Source: Rhodospirillaceae bacterium (GTDB taxonomy: Bacteria; Pseudomonadota; Alphaproteobacteria; Reyranellales; Reyranellaceae). From it: a stretch of 64,000 bases of DNA. Shown here piece by piece: positions 15,999-24,793 of the stretch. Location of the stretch: the NCBI GenBank assembly GCA_009772935.1, contig WOUR01000005.1:62001-126000 (forward strand), read 5' to 3'. The notes beneath the pieces were generated by a model that was given only the letters and a program-made list of their open reading frames with translations, had not been told where the DNA came from and made no database searches. How positions within the stretch are numbered: position 1 is the first letter of the stretch; each line of letters opens with the position of its first letter. Both the position numbers and the translations under genes were made by a program.

Positions 15999-17465
15999 AT
16001 GAAGACCAAGGGCGCGGCGTCGCGTAAGTTGCTTTCCGATATCCTGGCGTCGACCGCCCATGCCACGCCCCTACCCAAAGTCCTGGGCCCCATCAGCATC
16101 GTATTCATGGGCATCGGCGCGATCATCGGCGCCGGCATTTTCGTCCTGACGGGTACCGCGGCGGCACTCTATGCCGGGCCGGCCGTGGTCGTATCCTTCG
16201 TGCTGGCAGGCATCGCCTGTGGGTTCGTTGCGCTCTGCTATGCCGAACTGGCGACGCTGATGCCCGTATCGGGCAGCACCTACACCTACACCTATGCGAG
16301 CCTCGGCCAGCTCGCGGCCTGGCTGGTCGGCTGGAACCTCATTCTCGAATATTCGATCGGTGCGGCCGCCGTGGCGGTCGGATGGTCGGGCTACTTCAGC
16401 GGCACGCTCGCCTCGATCGGTCTCGCCATTCCGCCCCGGCTGTCGACCTCGACCGGCCAGGCCGTCCAGCTTGCCGACGGTACGACGGCCCTCGCGATCG
16501 CCAATCTACCGGCTGCGGCGATCGTGGCGGTTCTGACTCTCCTGCTGGTGCGGGGCACCCGCGAGTCGGCGCGCCTCAACAATCTCATGGTGGCGATCAA
16601 GCTGATCGTGATCCTGGCGTTCATCGGCTTCGGGATCAGCCATGTCTCGGTCGCCAACTGGAAGCCTTTCGTGCCACCGAATACTGGTATCTTCGGGACC
16701 TTTGGCTGGAGCGGCGTCCTGCACGGCGCCTCGGTCGTGTTCTTCACCTATATCGGCTTCGATGCGGTCTCCAATTGCGCGCAGGAGGCAAGGCGGCCGC
16801 AGCGGGACATGCCGATCGGCATTCTGGGCGCGCTCCTGATCTCGACCATCCTCTATATCCTGGTGGCGGGCGTGCTCGTCGGCGTCGTGCCGTATCCTGA
16901 ACTGAACGTAGCGGCCCCGGTCGGGGTGGCGGTCGATCGCATGGGTATCGGCTGGTTCGCTGCGCTGATCCAGCTCGGTGCGCTGGTCGGGATCACGACG
17001 GCGATCCTCGTGCTGCTCTATGGGCAGGGCCGGATTTTCGCGACCATGGCGAACGACGGGCTGATGCCGTCGCTGTTCAGCCGCGTCCATCCGAGACTGA
17101 AGACGCCCTGGTTGAGCCAGATCCTGATCGGCGTGATTGTGGCCGCAATCGCGGCCGTGGCGCCGATCGAGATGCTGAGCGAGCTGGTCGGAGTCGGCAC
17201 GCTGTTCTCGTTCCTGATGGTTTGCGCCTCAGTGGTGCGGCTTCGTCGCCTGGAGCCGCATGCCACCCGGCCGTTCCGGGTGCCGGCCGTGCCCTTGGTG
17301 CCGATCCTTGGCATCCTGTCTTGTCTTGGCCTGATGGCCGGCCTGGCACCCTTGACCTGGGCGCGACTCGTCATCTGGATCGCGATCGGCCTGGCGATCT
17401 ACTTCGCCTATGGCCGATCGCGCGCTGCGCACCGGCTCGGCGACGGCCCTCAAAGCAGGGAGTGA
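15999..17465 (+). CDS. APC-family amino-acid permease (cationic amino-acid transporter type)
   Basis: 488-residue secondary transporter with about 12 membrane segments. The first helix carries GIGAIIGAGIFVLTGTAAA, the conserved APC substrate-binding loop. FFTYIGFDAVSNCAQEARRP is the typical helix 6 to loop motif of the YfnA/CAT subgroup, and GRIFATMANDGLMP is also typical. The start ATG 15999 has a purine-rich GGGGTGGGAGA upstream. The last 16 bases overlap the convergent decarboxylase gene. The substrate cannot be set from sequence, and any link with the decarboxylase is speculative. Confidence 0.93.
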   Translation: MKTKGAASRKLLSDILASTAHATPLPKVLGPISIVFMGIGAIIGAGIFVLTGTAAALYAGPAVVVSFVLAGIACGFVALCYAELATLMPVSGSTYTYTYASLGQLAAWLVGWNLILEYSIGAAAVAVGWSGYFSGTLASIGLAIPPRLSTSTGQAVQLADGTTALAIANLPAAAIVAVLTLLLVRGTRESARLNNLMVAIKLIVILAFIGFGISHVSVANWKPFVPPNTGIFGTFGWSGVLHGASVVFFTYIGFDAVSNCAQEARRPQRDMPIGILGALLISTILYILVAGVLVGVVPYPELNVAAPVGVAVDRMGIGWFAALIQLGALVGITTAILVLLYGQGRIFATMANDGLMPSLFSRVHPRLKTPWLSQILIGVIVAAIAAVAPIEMLSELVGVGTLFSFLMVCASVVRLRRLEPHATRPFRVPAVPLVPILGILSCLGLMAGLAPLTWARLVIWIAIGLAIYFAYGRSRAAHRLGDGPQSRE

Positions 17466-19051
17466 CGCTTCCGCGTGAGCGGCACGACGACCACACTGGC
17501 CCCTGGCCGGGCGATGGCCTCGGCGACGGCCGCCGTGAGCTCCGTGCCGGTCCTGGCCAGTTTCGCGGGCGCCCCGTAGCCCTTCGCCAGCGCTTCGAGG
17601 TCGATCCCCGGCAGGTCGAGGCCCGGCACGTTCGGAGTCTCTTCGAGTTCTGCGAAGGATTTCAGGATGGCGTACTCATGGTTCTGCAGGACGACGAAGA
17701 CGACGTGTGCCTTCTGCTGCACCGCCGTGTAGAGCGCCTGGATCGAATACTGGAAGGAGCCGTCGCCCATCAGGGCGATGACGGGACGATTGCGGCCGCT
17801 GCTGCGCTCGGCCAGCGCAAGGCCGACCGCAGCCGGCATGTCCCAGCCCAGACCGCCGGAGGCGAAAGTGTAGAAGCAATCGGGCTTGTCGATGCGAAAC
17901 TGGTCCTGCATCTCCGCCACGACGGAAGGCGCTTCCTCTACTAGCACATGGTCGGCGGGGCAGGCGTCGCGCACCGCGGCCATGATAGCCTGGCCGGACA
18001 AGGGCTGCGCGTCCCTGTCAGGCTTCTTTGGAGCCGCACGCAACGGCGCCGCAATGGAAGAAGTGCGCTTCTTGACCAGCGGCTGGATCGCCTCGAGGAA
18101 CAACCGCGCGTCGGACACCAGGCTGTCACCAACCGGTGCCTTGGACGACATGTTGGGATCATCCGTCACTTGCAGAAGGCGAGTGCCCTTGGGAACGTAG
18201 TCGCCGCCGACATAAGGATAGTAGCGGAACACGGGCGCGCCGATGACGATCACCAAGTCGTGGCCTTCGAACTTCTTGCCCAGCGGCCCGATGGCTGCGG
18301 GCAGCGCGCCGGCATGCTGGCGGTGAGTTTCCGGGAAAGGCGTTCGTTCGGCGAAGGGCGCCGTCCAGACGGGGACACCCAGCGTCTCGGCGAAAAGGAT
18401 GCCCTCGTTCCAGGCCTGGCTGCGGGCCAGGTCCGATCCGTAGACGATGACCGGCGACCTGGCGGCGTTGATATGCTCGGCGAATTCGATGACGCGGGTC
18501 GGATCGGGTCCGATTCGCGTGGCGACCGTGCGGAAGGCATCGATCTCCGGCATGGGCTTGTCCCAGTCGTCGAGCGGCAGGGAGAGGAATACCGGGCCGG
18601 CTGGTTGCTGCATCGCCGTCGCATAGGCGCGCATGAAGGCAGCTGGAATATCCTCGGCGCGTGCGGGCTCGTACGCCCATTTCACCCAAGGCCGCGGCAG
18701 GTTCGCTGCATCGATGTTCGTGAGCAATGGTTCGAGCAGGAGCATCTCGCGCGTTTGCTGTCCCGCGGTGATGATCAGCGGCGTCTTGTTCTGGTAGGCC
18801 GTGACGATGCAGCCCAGCGCATTGCCCATGCCGGCGCCGGTATGAACGTTGACGATGACCGGCTTTCGAAGGCCCTGGGCGATACCGTCGGCAATGCCGA
18901 CGACGCTCGCCTCCTGAAGGGCCATCACGTAGTCGAAGTCGCTGGGAAAATTCTTGAGGAAGGTCTCTTCCGTCGAACCGGGGTTGCCGACGACGGTCGT
19001 GAGCCCGAGCTTGCGAAGCAGATCGAAGGTGACGTCCTTGACTGTGCGCAT
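17450..19051 (-). CDS. mdlC: Benzoylformate decarboxylase-like ThDP enzyme with altered active site
   Basis: 533-residue thiamine-diphosphate 2-keto-acid decarboxylase, very close in length and motif order to Pseudomonas putida MdlC (528). Ser26 (GNPGSTEE), Glu47 (ALQEASVVGIADG) and His70 (VNVHTGAG) are conserved at the same numbers. The ThDP motif begins GDGSFQYS and ends LQNHEY. Two key positions differ. The residue matching His281 is Tyr278 (APVFRYYPY), and the residue matching Ala460 is Ile (EYAILKSF), while Phe464 is kept. These changes make benzoylformate as natural substrate uncertain; an aliphatic 2-keto acid is possible. No mandelate dehydrogenase or racemase gene is adjacent. The start ATG was chosen by alignment of the family N-terminus. 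Confidence 0.88.
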   Translation of the reverse strand: MRTVKDVTFDLLRKLGLTTVVGNPGSTEETFLKNFPSDFDYVMALQEASVVGIADGIAQGLRKPVIVNVHTGAGMGNALGCIVTAYQNKTPLIITAGQQTREMLLLEPLLTNIDAANLPRPWVKWAYEPARAEDIPAAFMRAYATAMQQPAGPVFLSLPLDDWDKPMPEIDAFRTVATRIGPDPTRVIEFAEHINAARSPVIVYGSDLARSQAWNEGILFAETLGVPVWTAPFAERTPFPETHRQHAGALPAAIGPLGKKFEGHDLVIVIGAPVFRYYPYVGGDYVPKGTRLLQVTDDPNMSSKAPVGDSLVSDARLFLEAIQPLVKKRTSSIAAPLRAAPKKPDRDAQPLSGQAIMAAVRDACPADHVLVEEAPSVVAEMQDQFRIDKPDCFYTFASGGLGWDMPAAVGLALAERSSGRNRPVIALMGDGSFQYSIQALYTAVQQKAHVVFVVLQNHEYAILKSFAELEETPNVPGLDLPGIDLEALAKGYGAPAKLARTGTELTAAVAEAIARPGASVVVVPLTRKRHSLL

Positions 19052-19155
19052 GCAGGTACTTTCTTCACGGTTGAGGGAGTGCGCCTGATCGTAGCGGTTA
19101 AACCCTTGGCATGGCACCCCGGAAGCGTGGGATCCGAGGCGCCGGGCATGCGAAC

Positions 19156-19183
19156 GGAGCGCCCCACGAGGGTAGGGCGCTCC
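19156..19183 (-). terminator. Stem-loop downstream of small exported protein gene
   Basis: A 9-base perfect stem, GGAGCGCCC (19156-19164) with GGGCGCTCC (19175-19183), and a 10-base loop lie 32 bases past the stop of the minus-strand exported-protein gene. They also lie upstream of the decarboxylase gene on the same strand. It lacks a T-run on either strand, so it may be a weak terminator or a processing hairpin. Confidence 0.45.
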
Positions 19184-19214
19184 GGCAATCCGCAGGCCGG
19201 TAGAGGTGTGGTTC

Positions 19215-19547
19215 CTACTGCTCGCGGACGTTACCCGCAGGGTCGAGGGTCACGGCCACTTCGACGTTGTTGCGCATCGCCTTGCCGGTCCAGTTGCCGG
19301 CGGTGTCGCGCGTCAGCTGCTTGACGCCGTTGTAGCCCTTGGCTTCCAGCTTAGACTTCGCCGCGGCTTCCGCGGCCGTCGCGTTCGAGGAGGTGGCCGG
19401 CAGGTTGGTGTTCGGGTTGCTCGTCTGGCCCGGCATCGAGTTCATGTCGCGGCCGGCCGGCGTGCTCGGCTGCATGGTCTGCGCGAAAGCGGCGCCGCCA
19501 ATGCTGGTCACGGCGATCGTGGCAAGCGTAACGAGGGTTTTGTTCAT
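19215..19547 (-). CDS. Small exported protein, PepSY-like C-terminal module
   Basis: 110 residues. The signal peptide MNKTLVTLATIAVTSIGG ends at AFAQ. A low-complexity Ser/Thr/Asn/Pro linker follows. The C-terminal module reads KLEAKGYNGVKQLTRDTAGN, then VEVAVTLDPAGNV. It is closely similar in layout to the proteins at 25419-25718 and 15568-15942. ATG 19547 has GGAGG about 5 bases upstream, which excludes the longer in-frame start. It is probably a periplasmic protein of unknown role. Confidence 0.78.
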   Translation of the reverse strand: MNKTLVTLATIAVTSIGGAAFAQTMQPSTPAGRDMNSMPGQTSNPNTNLPATSSNATAAEAAAKSKLEAKGYNGVKQLTRDTAGNWTGKAMRNNVEVAVTLDPAGNVREQ

Positions 19548-19698
19548 GTATTCCTCCATTGGTTGTCGGAAATCTCGTAGGCTGTATGCAGTCAACGCCG
19601 CCCTGTTGGAGGTGTTGCATGAAAAAGCCGAATCGGTTACCTGCGCCCCCGCACATTGGCTGCGCCAAAGGGCGACGCACTACGATATGTAAAGAGCG

Positions 19699-20148
19699 AT
19701 GGATCCCGGGTCTCTCATCCTCGGCCACGCGGGCCTGTTTGCGGCCGCCTTCCTCGCCGCAACGATCTTTCCGTTCCAGTCGGAACTGGTGCTGGTCGGC
19801 CTGCTGGTGGCCGAACCGACACATTGGCAGACCCTGCTGTTCGCGGCCTCTGTCGGAAACACGCTGGGCTCGGTGGTCAACTGGGTCCTCGGGCGCCTGA
19901 TCGAGCGGTTCCGCGACCGGCCCTGGTTCCCCGTGAAACCCCGCGACTATGAGCGGGTCGAGAGGTGGTATGCCTGCTGGGGTGTCTGGTCCCTGCTGTT
20001 CGCCTGGCTGCCGTTCGGCGGCGATGCGCTGACTGTGGCGGCCGGCGCGCTTCGTACCCCTCTGGGGCCGTTCGTCGTGCTGGTCGGGATCGGCAAGACC
20101 GTGCGCTACGCCGTCTTGGTCGCGGCGACCCTGGGCTGGCTCGCCTAG
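19699..20148 (+). CDS. YqaA-type membrane protein (DedA/SNARE-associated family)
   Basis: 149-residue inner-membrane protein with about four hydrophobic segments. The pattern FLAATIFPFQSELVLVGLL, GNTLGSVVNWVLGR, ERWYACWGVWSLLFAWLPF and GDALTVAAGALR matches YqaA-like members of the DedA (VTT) family. These proteins are implicated in membrane lipid or small-molecule movement, but the role of YqaA itself is undefined. It diverges from the small exported protein across about 150 bases and is followed by a separate ABC operon. Confidence 0.85.
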   Translation: MDPGSLILGHAGLFAAAFLAATIFPFQSELVLVGLLVAEPTHWQTLLFAASVGNTLGSVVNWVLGRLIERFRDRPWFPVKPRDYERVERWYACWGVWSLLFAWLPFGGDALTVAAGALRTPLGPFVVLVGIGKTVRYAVLVAATLGWLA

Positions 20149-20211
20149 CGGCCGGTACGTGGCACCGATATTGCTTCCCCGACCGTGCTGGACACGACCG
20201 GGGAGGTCCTC

Positions 20212-21210
20212 ATGCCGTCATCATCGTTTCGTCGACGCTCGGGACTGGCGGCGCTCGCCCTCTCGGTCCTGCTGGGCGGGCCGGCGCTCGCACAGGACAA
20301 AGTCCGGTTTCAGACCGACTGGATCCCGTCGGGCGAGCACGCCATGTACTACGGCGCCTGGAGCAAGGGCATCTACGCCAAGCACGGCATCGATATCACC
20401 ATCACCCGCGGCTACGGCTCGGGTGACACCGTCACCAAGGTGGCATCGGGTGCGGCCGATTTCGGCGTGGCCGACATCGCCGCGGTCATGACGGCGCGGG
20501 CGCGCACCAACGTGCCGGTCAAGACGATCGCCGTACTCTACAACGAATCGCCGCATTCGCTGTTCGTGCTGAAGAGCTCTGGCATCACCAACTTCAAGGG
20601 CCTGGAAGGCAAGAAGATCGGCATCACGCCGGGCAACAGCCACCGCTTCTACTTCCCGGAAGTCGCCAAGAAGGCGGGGACCGATCCCAACAAGCTGATC
20701 TGGACCAACATGGACGGGGCCGCTATGGCGGCTCAGCTCATCGCCAAGAACATAGACGCGGCGCCATTTTATTCGATCCATTACTATTACATCAACAAGG
20801 CGGCGGTTAAGGCCGGACAGGAGATCCTGCCGCTGCCCTTTGTCGAGGTCGGCTTCAAGATTTACGCCGCCTCGCTCATCACGACCGACAAGATGATCCA
20901 GGACAAGCCGGACCTGGTGAAGCGCTTCCTGGCAGCCACCAAGGAGGCCTTCGAATGGGCCGCGGCCAATCCTGAAGAGGCCTGCAAGCTGCATGTCGCG
21001 CGCTTTCCCGAGGTCGAGCTCGACGACTGCATGGGCAGCGTGAAGGCGGTGATGAAGTTCGTCTTCAACGACCACAGCAAGGAGTTCGGCTGGGGCAAGG
21101 AGAGCCCGGACCGGCTCAAGTTCTCATGGGAGACCATCGCCACGGCCAACGAGCTGAAGCCGGAGTTCGACTACAAGACTGCGATCGACACGAGCAAGGT
21201 CGCCAAGTAG
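20212..21210 (+). CDS. ABC transporter substrate-binding protein, NitT/TauT (NMT1/THI5-like)
   Basis: 332-residue periplasmic binding protein. The signal peptide ends at ALAQ. NMT1-type motifs follow: VRFQTDWIPSGEHAMYYGAW, then GSGDTVTKVASGAADFGVAD, LEGKKIGITPGNSHRFY and PDLVKRFLAAT. GGGAGGT lies just before ATG 20212. It heads a cluster of binding protein, ATPase, permease and amidohydrolase. Members of this family carry aromatic or aliphatic sulfonates, nitriles, pyrimidine precursors and similar small molecules, so the amidohydrolase suggests an N-heterocycle or amide as ligand. Confidence 0.93.
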   Translation: MPSSSFRRRSGLAALALSVLLGGPALAQDKVRFQTDWIPSGEHAMYYGAWSKGIYAKHGIDITITRGYGSGDTVTKVASGAADFGVADIAAVMTARARTNVPVKTIAVLYNESPHSLFVLKSSGITNFKGLEGKKIGITPGNSHRFYFPEVAKKAGTDPNKLIWTNMDGAAMAAQLIAKNIDAAPFYSIHYYYINKAAVKAGQEILPLPFVEVGFKIYAASLITTDKMIQDKPDLVKRFLAATKEAFEWAAANPEEACKLHVARFPEVELDDCMGSVKAVMKFVFNDHSKEFGWGKESPDRLKFSWETIATANELKPEFDYKTAIDTSKVAK

Positions 21211-21220
21211 GGGATCCGAA

Positions 21221-22003
21221 GTGATCTCCCTCAACCGGGTCACGCGCATCTTCAACAGCCGTGACGGCGATCAGGTCACGGCGCTGCAGGACGTGTCCTT
21301 GGAGATCGGCCGCAACGAGTTCATCACCCTCGTGGGCCCGTCGGGCTGCGGCAAGTCCACCCTGTTACGCATCGTGGCCGGGCTGACCCTGCCGACCGCC
21401 GGACGAGCTTCGATCGGCGGTGAGGAGATCACCGAACCGCGGGCGGAAACCGGCATCGTCTTCCAGGCGCCTACCCTGCTCCCCTGGGCCAGTGTCGTCG
21501 ACAACGTGCTGTTTCCCTTGCGCATGATGCACCGCATCGATTCGACCAGTGCCGACAAGGCGATGGCCCTCCTGAAGCTGGTCGGTCTGACTGGCTTCGA
21601 GGGCAAGTCGCCACGCGAGCTTTCGGGTGGCATGCAGCAGCGGGTCGCCATCTGCCGCGCCCTCGTGCACGATCCGGATATCCTGTTGATGGACGAGCCG
21701 TTCGGGGCTCTCGACGCGCTGACGCGCGAAGAGATGACCATGGAACTGCTGCGCATCTGGGGCGAGCGGCCCAAGACCGTCCTGTTCGTGACGCACTCTA
21801 TCACGGAGGCCGTGGTGCTGGCCGACCGCGTCGTCGTGATGTCGCCGAGGCCCGGGCGCATCGCCGAAATCATCGACATCGGCCTGCCGCGCCCGCGCAG
21901 CTTCGAGACCGAGGCTACACCGGAGTTCCACGAAGCCAGTCATCGCATCCGCCAACTCATCTTCGGGACACGCCATGTCGGTTCAGGCCGCGCCGCCGCT
22001 TGA
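21221..22003 (+). CDS. NitT/TauT-type ABC transporter ATP-binding protein
   Basis: 260-residue ATPase of the SsuB/TauB group. It has Walker A GPSGCGKST, Q-loop IVFQAPTLLPWASVVDN, signature LSGGMQQRVAICRAL, Walker B ILLMDEPFGALDALTRE and H-loop FVTHSITEAV. It starts with GTG at 21221, 10 bases after the binding-protein stop. Its last 29 bases overlap the permease gene. Confidence 0.95.
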   Translation: MISLNRVTRIFNSRDGDQVTALQDVSLEIGRNEFITLVGPSGCGKSTLLRIVAGLTLPTAGRASIGGEEITEPRAETGIVFQAPTLLPWASVVDNVLFPLRMMHRIDSTSADKAMALLKLVGLTGFEGKSPRELSGGMQQRVAICRALVHDPDILLMDEPFGALDALTREEMTMELLRIWGERPKTVLFVTHSITEAVVLADRVVVMSPRPGRIAEIIDIGLPRPRSFETEATPEFHEASHRIRQLIFGTRHVGSGRAAA

Positions 22004-22805
22004 GGAGCGGCAGAAGCCGCCCCGACGACGAAAGAAGAGCGCCGCCCTCTACGAGGTGGTGCTGCCTCTCATCGCCACTGCCGGCCTTTTCCTGTTGTGG
22101 GAAGGCGCCTGTCGCGCTTTCGGGATCCCGGGGTACCTGCTGCCGGCGCCCACTGACATCTGGAAGGACACGATGGCCATCGGACCTACCGTGGCCGGAC
22201 ATACCGTAGCGACCTTCAAGACGGTCATGCTGGGGTTCGCGGTATCGATCCTCATCAGCCTGCCTCTGGCGGTCTTGCTGACCGCTTCACCGGCCATTGC
22301 AGCGGCCGTCTATCCGTTTCTCGTCTGGACGCAGTCCATTCCGAAAGTAGCGCTGGCGCCGATCCTCGTGGTGCTGCTCGGGACCAACGAGCTGCCGCGC
22401 ATCGTCATCACCGTGCTTGTGGCGTTCTTCCCGCTGGTCATCTCGATCGCCACTGGACTGCTCTCGGTGCCGCCGGAACTGATCGAGCTCAGCCGGGCGT
22501 GTCGCGCATCGAAGTTGAGCGAGCTGCTGCGGATCAGGCTGCCTTATGCGATCCCCTTCATCTTCGCGGGCCTCAAGGTGGCGATCTCGCTCGCCGTCGT
22601 CGGCGCGGTCGTCGCGGAGTTCGTCAATGCCGATGCCGGGCTGGGTTTTCTGATCCAGACCTCGACGGCGTTCTTCAAGGTGCCTGTGGCGTTCGGGGCG
22701 CTTATCATCCTGTCGGTGATGGGCGTCGTTCTGTTCCAGATCGTGGTGGTTGCCGAACGGGTCTTCTTCCCGTGGTCGAGCAGCAATACGACACCGGGAG
22801 CCTGA
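21975..22805 (+). CDS. NitT/TauT-type ABC transporter permease
   Basis: 276-residue SsuC/TauC-like permease with about six membrane segments. The family motif YPFLVWTQSIPKVALAPIL is present, as is the EAA loop ELIELSRACRASKLSELLR. AVVGAVVAEFVNADAGLGF is the usual C-terminal motif. The start ATG at 21975 overlaps the ATPase gene by 29 bases. The amidohydrolase gene follows 26 bases after the stop. Confidence 0.94.
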   Translation: MSVQAAPPLEERQKPPRRRKKSAALYEVVLPLIATAGLFLLWEGACRAFGIPGYLLPAPTDIWKDTMAIGPTVAGHTVATFKTVMLGFAVSILISLPLAVLLTASPAIAAAVYPFLVWTQSIPKVALAPILVVLLGTNELPRIVITVLVAFFPLVISIATGLLSVPPELIELSRACRASKLSELLRIRLPYAIPFIFAGLKVAISLAVVGAVVAEFVNADAGLGFLIQTSTAFFKVPVAFGALIILSVMGVVLFQIVVVAERVFFPWSSSNTTPGA

Positions 22806-22831
22806 CCGGCCGCGCAAGAGGAGAGTGTGAC

Positions 22832-24367
22832 ATGGCGAAATCGCCGAAAGCCTCGATGACCGTCGTCCGTGGCGGCCGTGTGGTCGACATCAAGGGCCAC
22901 ACCGCGCCCAAGGCCGATATTCTCGTGAACGGCGACACGATCGTGGACATCGGCACCAAGGTGGTGGCGCCGGAGTCCGCCATCGTGATAGACGCCCGGG
23001 GTAAGCTGCTTCATCCCGGCCTGATCAACGGCCATACCCACAGCCACGGCAACCTCGCCAAGGGCATGGTCGACCGTGTGACACTGGAGCTGCTGCTGAC
23101 GGCCGGGCCCTATATGAGCGGAGCGCGCACTCTTGAGGACAAGTACCTGTCCAGTCTGATCGGCGCGTGCGAGATGGTGATGAAGGGTTGCACGGCTGCT
23201 TATGACCTCGCGGCGGAGTTTCCCATGCCGACGGCTGAAGGGCTGGCTGCCATCGGGCAGGCCTACGCCGATGTCGGAATGCGCGCCATGTTGGCGCCGA
23301 TGGTGGCAGACACCAGCTTTTTCCAGGCCATTCCCGGGCTCATGGAGCAGTTGCCGCCGTCGCTGCAGAAGCAGGTCGAGGCCTATCAATTCTCGCCCTA
23401 CAAGGCGAGCGTGAAGCAGATGAAGAAGGCGCTGCATGGCTGGAAGCTCGACCGTCAGGGCGTGCATCTCGCCGTCGCGCCGACGATCCCGCATCACTGC
23501 AGCCGGGAATTCCTGCTGGCCTGCCTGAAGCTCGCCAAGGACTACGATACCGGCCTCCATACCCATGTGTCCGAATCGAAGGTCCAGGTCGTCGCGGGCT
23601 ACCGGCTCTACGGCACCTCGCTCACGGCCTACATGGATTCGCTGGGCCTCGTCGGGCCGAAATTCACCGTGGCGCACGGCGTCTGGCTCGACGGCGACGA
23701 CATGAAGCTGCTGGGCGACAAGGGAGCTTCCGTTTCACACAATCCGGGTTCGAACATGGTGCTGGGTAACGGGATTGCCGACATGCGCGGGATGCTGGAT
23801 GCCAAGGTCAATGTCGGCATCGGCACCGACGGCGCGAGCTGCTCGGACAATCAGAACATGTACGAGAACATGCGTCTGGCCTCGATGGTGTCCAAGGTGC
23901 AGGGGCCGGACAACCGCGAATGGATCACCACCGCGGAGGTGCTACACGCGGCCACGGCGGGCAGCGCTCGGGCGCTCGGGCTCGGCGACAGGATCGGCAA
24001 GCTGGAGACCGGCTACAAAGCCGACATCGTGTTCCTCGATCTCGGGCACATCAACTGGATCCCGTTCAATGATCCGACGAACCAGATCGTCCACACCGAG
24101 GATGGATCGGCCGTGCATTCGGTGATGGTTGGCGGGTGCATGATCCTGAAGGACCGCAAGCTGCTGAACGTCGACATGGCCCAGCTCGCACGGCTGGCCG
24201 AAAAGGCCCGGGAGCGGCTGGAGCGGGGCCGCAAGCCCGCCAAGGCGCTCTACGACAAGCTTGAGAAGGTGGTGAACACGTTCTGCCCGGGACTCGCCAA
24301 GCAGCCGCTACATATCGACCGTTTCGGCGGCGGGCACCATCACGGCCACCACCCGCATCACCACTAG
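22832..24367 (+). CDS. Amidohydrolase with natural histidine-rich C-terminal tail
   Basis: 511-residue metal-dependent hydrolase of the SAH/MTA-deaminase and chlorohydrolase group. Metal-site motifs appear in order: INGHTHSHGN, LHTHVSES, VAHGVWLDGDD, SHNPGSNMVLG and GIGTDGASCSDNQNM. The protein ends RFGGGHHHGHHPHHH, with nine His in the last twelve residues, which is outside the catalytic domain and unusual for the family. It is the last gene of the NitT/TauT-type operon, so the transporter probably imports its substrate. The start ATG 22832 follows AGGAGAG. Its stop shares CTAG with the convergent gene. Confidence 0.9.
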   Translation: MAKSPKASMTVVRGGRVVDIKGHTAPKADILVNGDTIVDIGTKVVAPESAIVIDARGKLLHPGLINGHTHSHGNLAKGMVDRVTLELLLTAGPYMSGARTLEDKYLSSLIGACEMVMKGCTAAYDLAAEFPMPTAEGLAAIGQAYADVGMRAMLAPMVADTSFFQAIPGLMEQLPPSLQKQVEAYQFSPYKASVKQMKKALHGWKLDRQGVHLAVAPTIPHHCSREFLLACLKLAKDYDTGLHTHVSESKVQVVAGYRLYGTSLTAYMDSLGLVGPKFTVAHGVWLDGDDMKLLGDKGASVSHNPGSNMVLGNGIADMRGMLDAKVNVGIGTDGASCSDNQNMYENMRLASMVSKVQGPDNREWITTAEVLHAATAGSARALGLGDRIGKLETGYKADIVFLDLGHINWIPFNDPTNQIVHTEDGSAVHSVMVGGCMILKDRKLLNVDMAQLARLAEKARERLERGRKPAKALYDKLEKVVNTFCPGLAKQPLHIDRFGGGHHHGHHPHHH

Positions 24368-24741
24368 TAGCCGAGACGCCACCCCCTCTGCAGGTAGCCG
24401 TAGCGAACCAAGCGTACGGCTACGATGCCGTTCAGCGCAACACCGCCGACGACGGTAATGAGCATGAAGAGCATGCCTTCCAGAGAAGCACTGAACAGGT
24501 GAACGATGACGGTGAGGCCAAAAATAATGCCTGCTGCCAAGAGAATCATGGCCAGGAGGTCGATGAAGGCCAGGAAGTAGAGTCGCTTCGAAAGCACGAA
24601 CAGCGGGCCGGTGAATGCGGCCAAGGCATAAGACCACTGGTCGATGACCACGAAATCGTCGGTATCGGCTTTGTCGAAGCGATAGGTCGGAAATAGTGCG
24701 TCTACGATCACTGGGTTTTCGGCGGCTTTCGAGGGGAACAA
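24364..24741 (-). CDS. Small membrane protein of unknown function (possibly DUF2628-like)
   Basis: About 125 residues. A short polar N-terminus (residues 1-40) is followed by three hydrophobic segments (FTGPLFVLSKRLYFLAFIDL, a Leu/Ile-rich helix, then MLFMLITVVGGVALNGIVAV) and a C-terminus RLVRYGYLQRGWRLGY. The pattern of an aromatic helix followed by GPLFVL and a Lys/Arg-Leu-Tyr is reminiscent of DUF2628 proteins, but this is a weak match. The only in-frame start that keeps the N-terminus is a TTG at 24741, with a GTG at 24711 as alternative, so the start is uncertain. The stop overlaps the amidohydrolase stop in CTAG. GC content is lower than its neighbours. Confidence 0.6.
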   Translation of the reverse strand: MFPSKAAENPVIVDALFPTYRFDKADTDDFVVIDQWSYALAAFTGPLFVLSKRLYFLAFIDLLAMILLAAGIIFGLTVIVHLFSASLEGMLFMLITVVGGVALNGIVAVRLVRYGYLQRGWRLGY

Positions 24742-24793
24742 CTTGCAGGGGAAGCTATCATGGCCGGTACAAATCGGCCAGAGACCGCAAACC

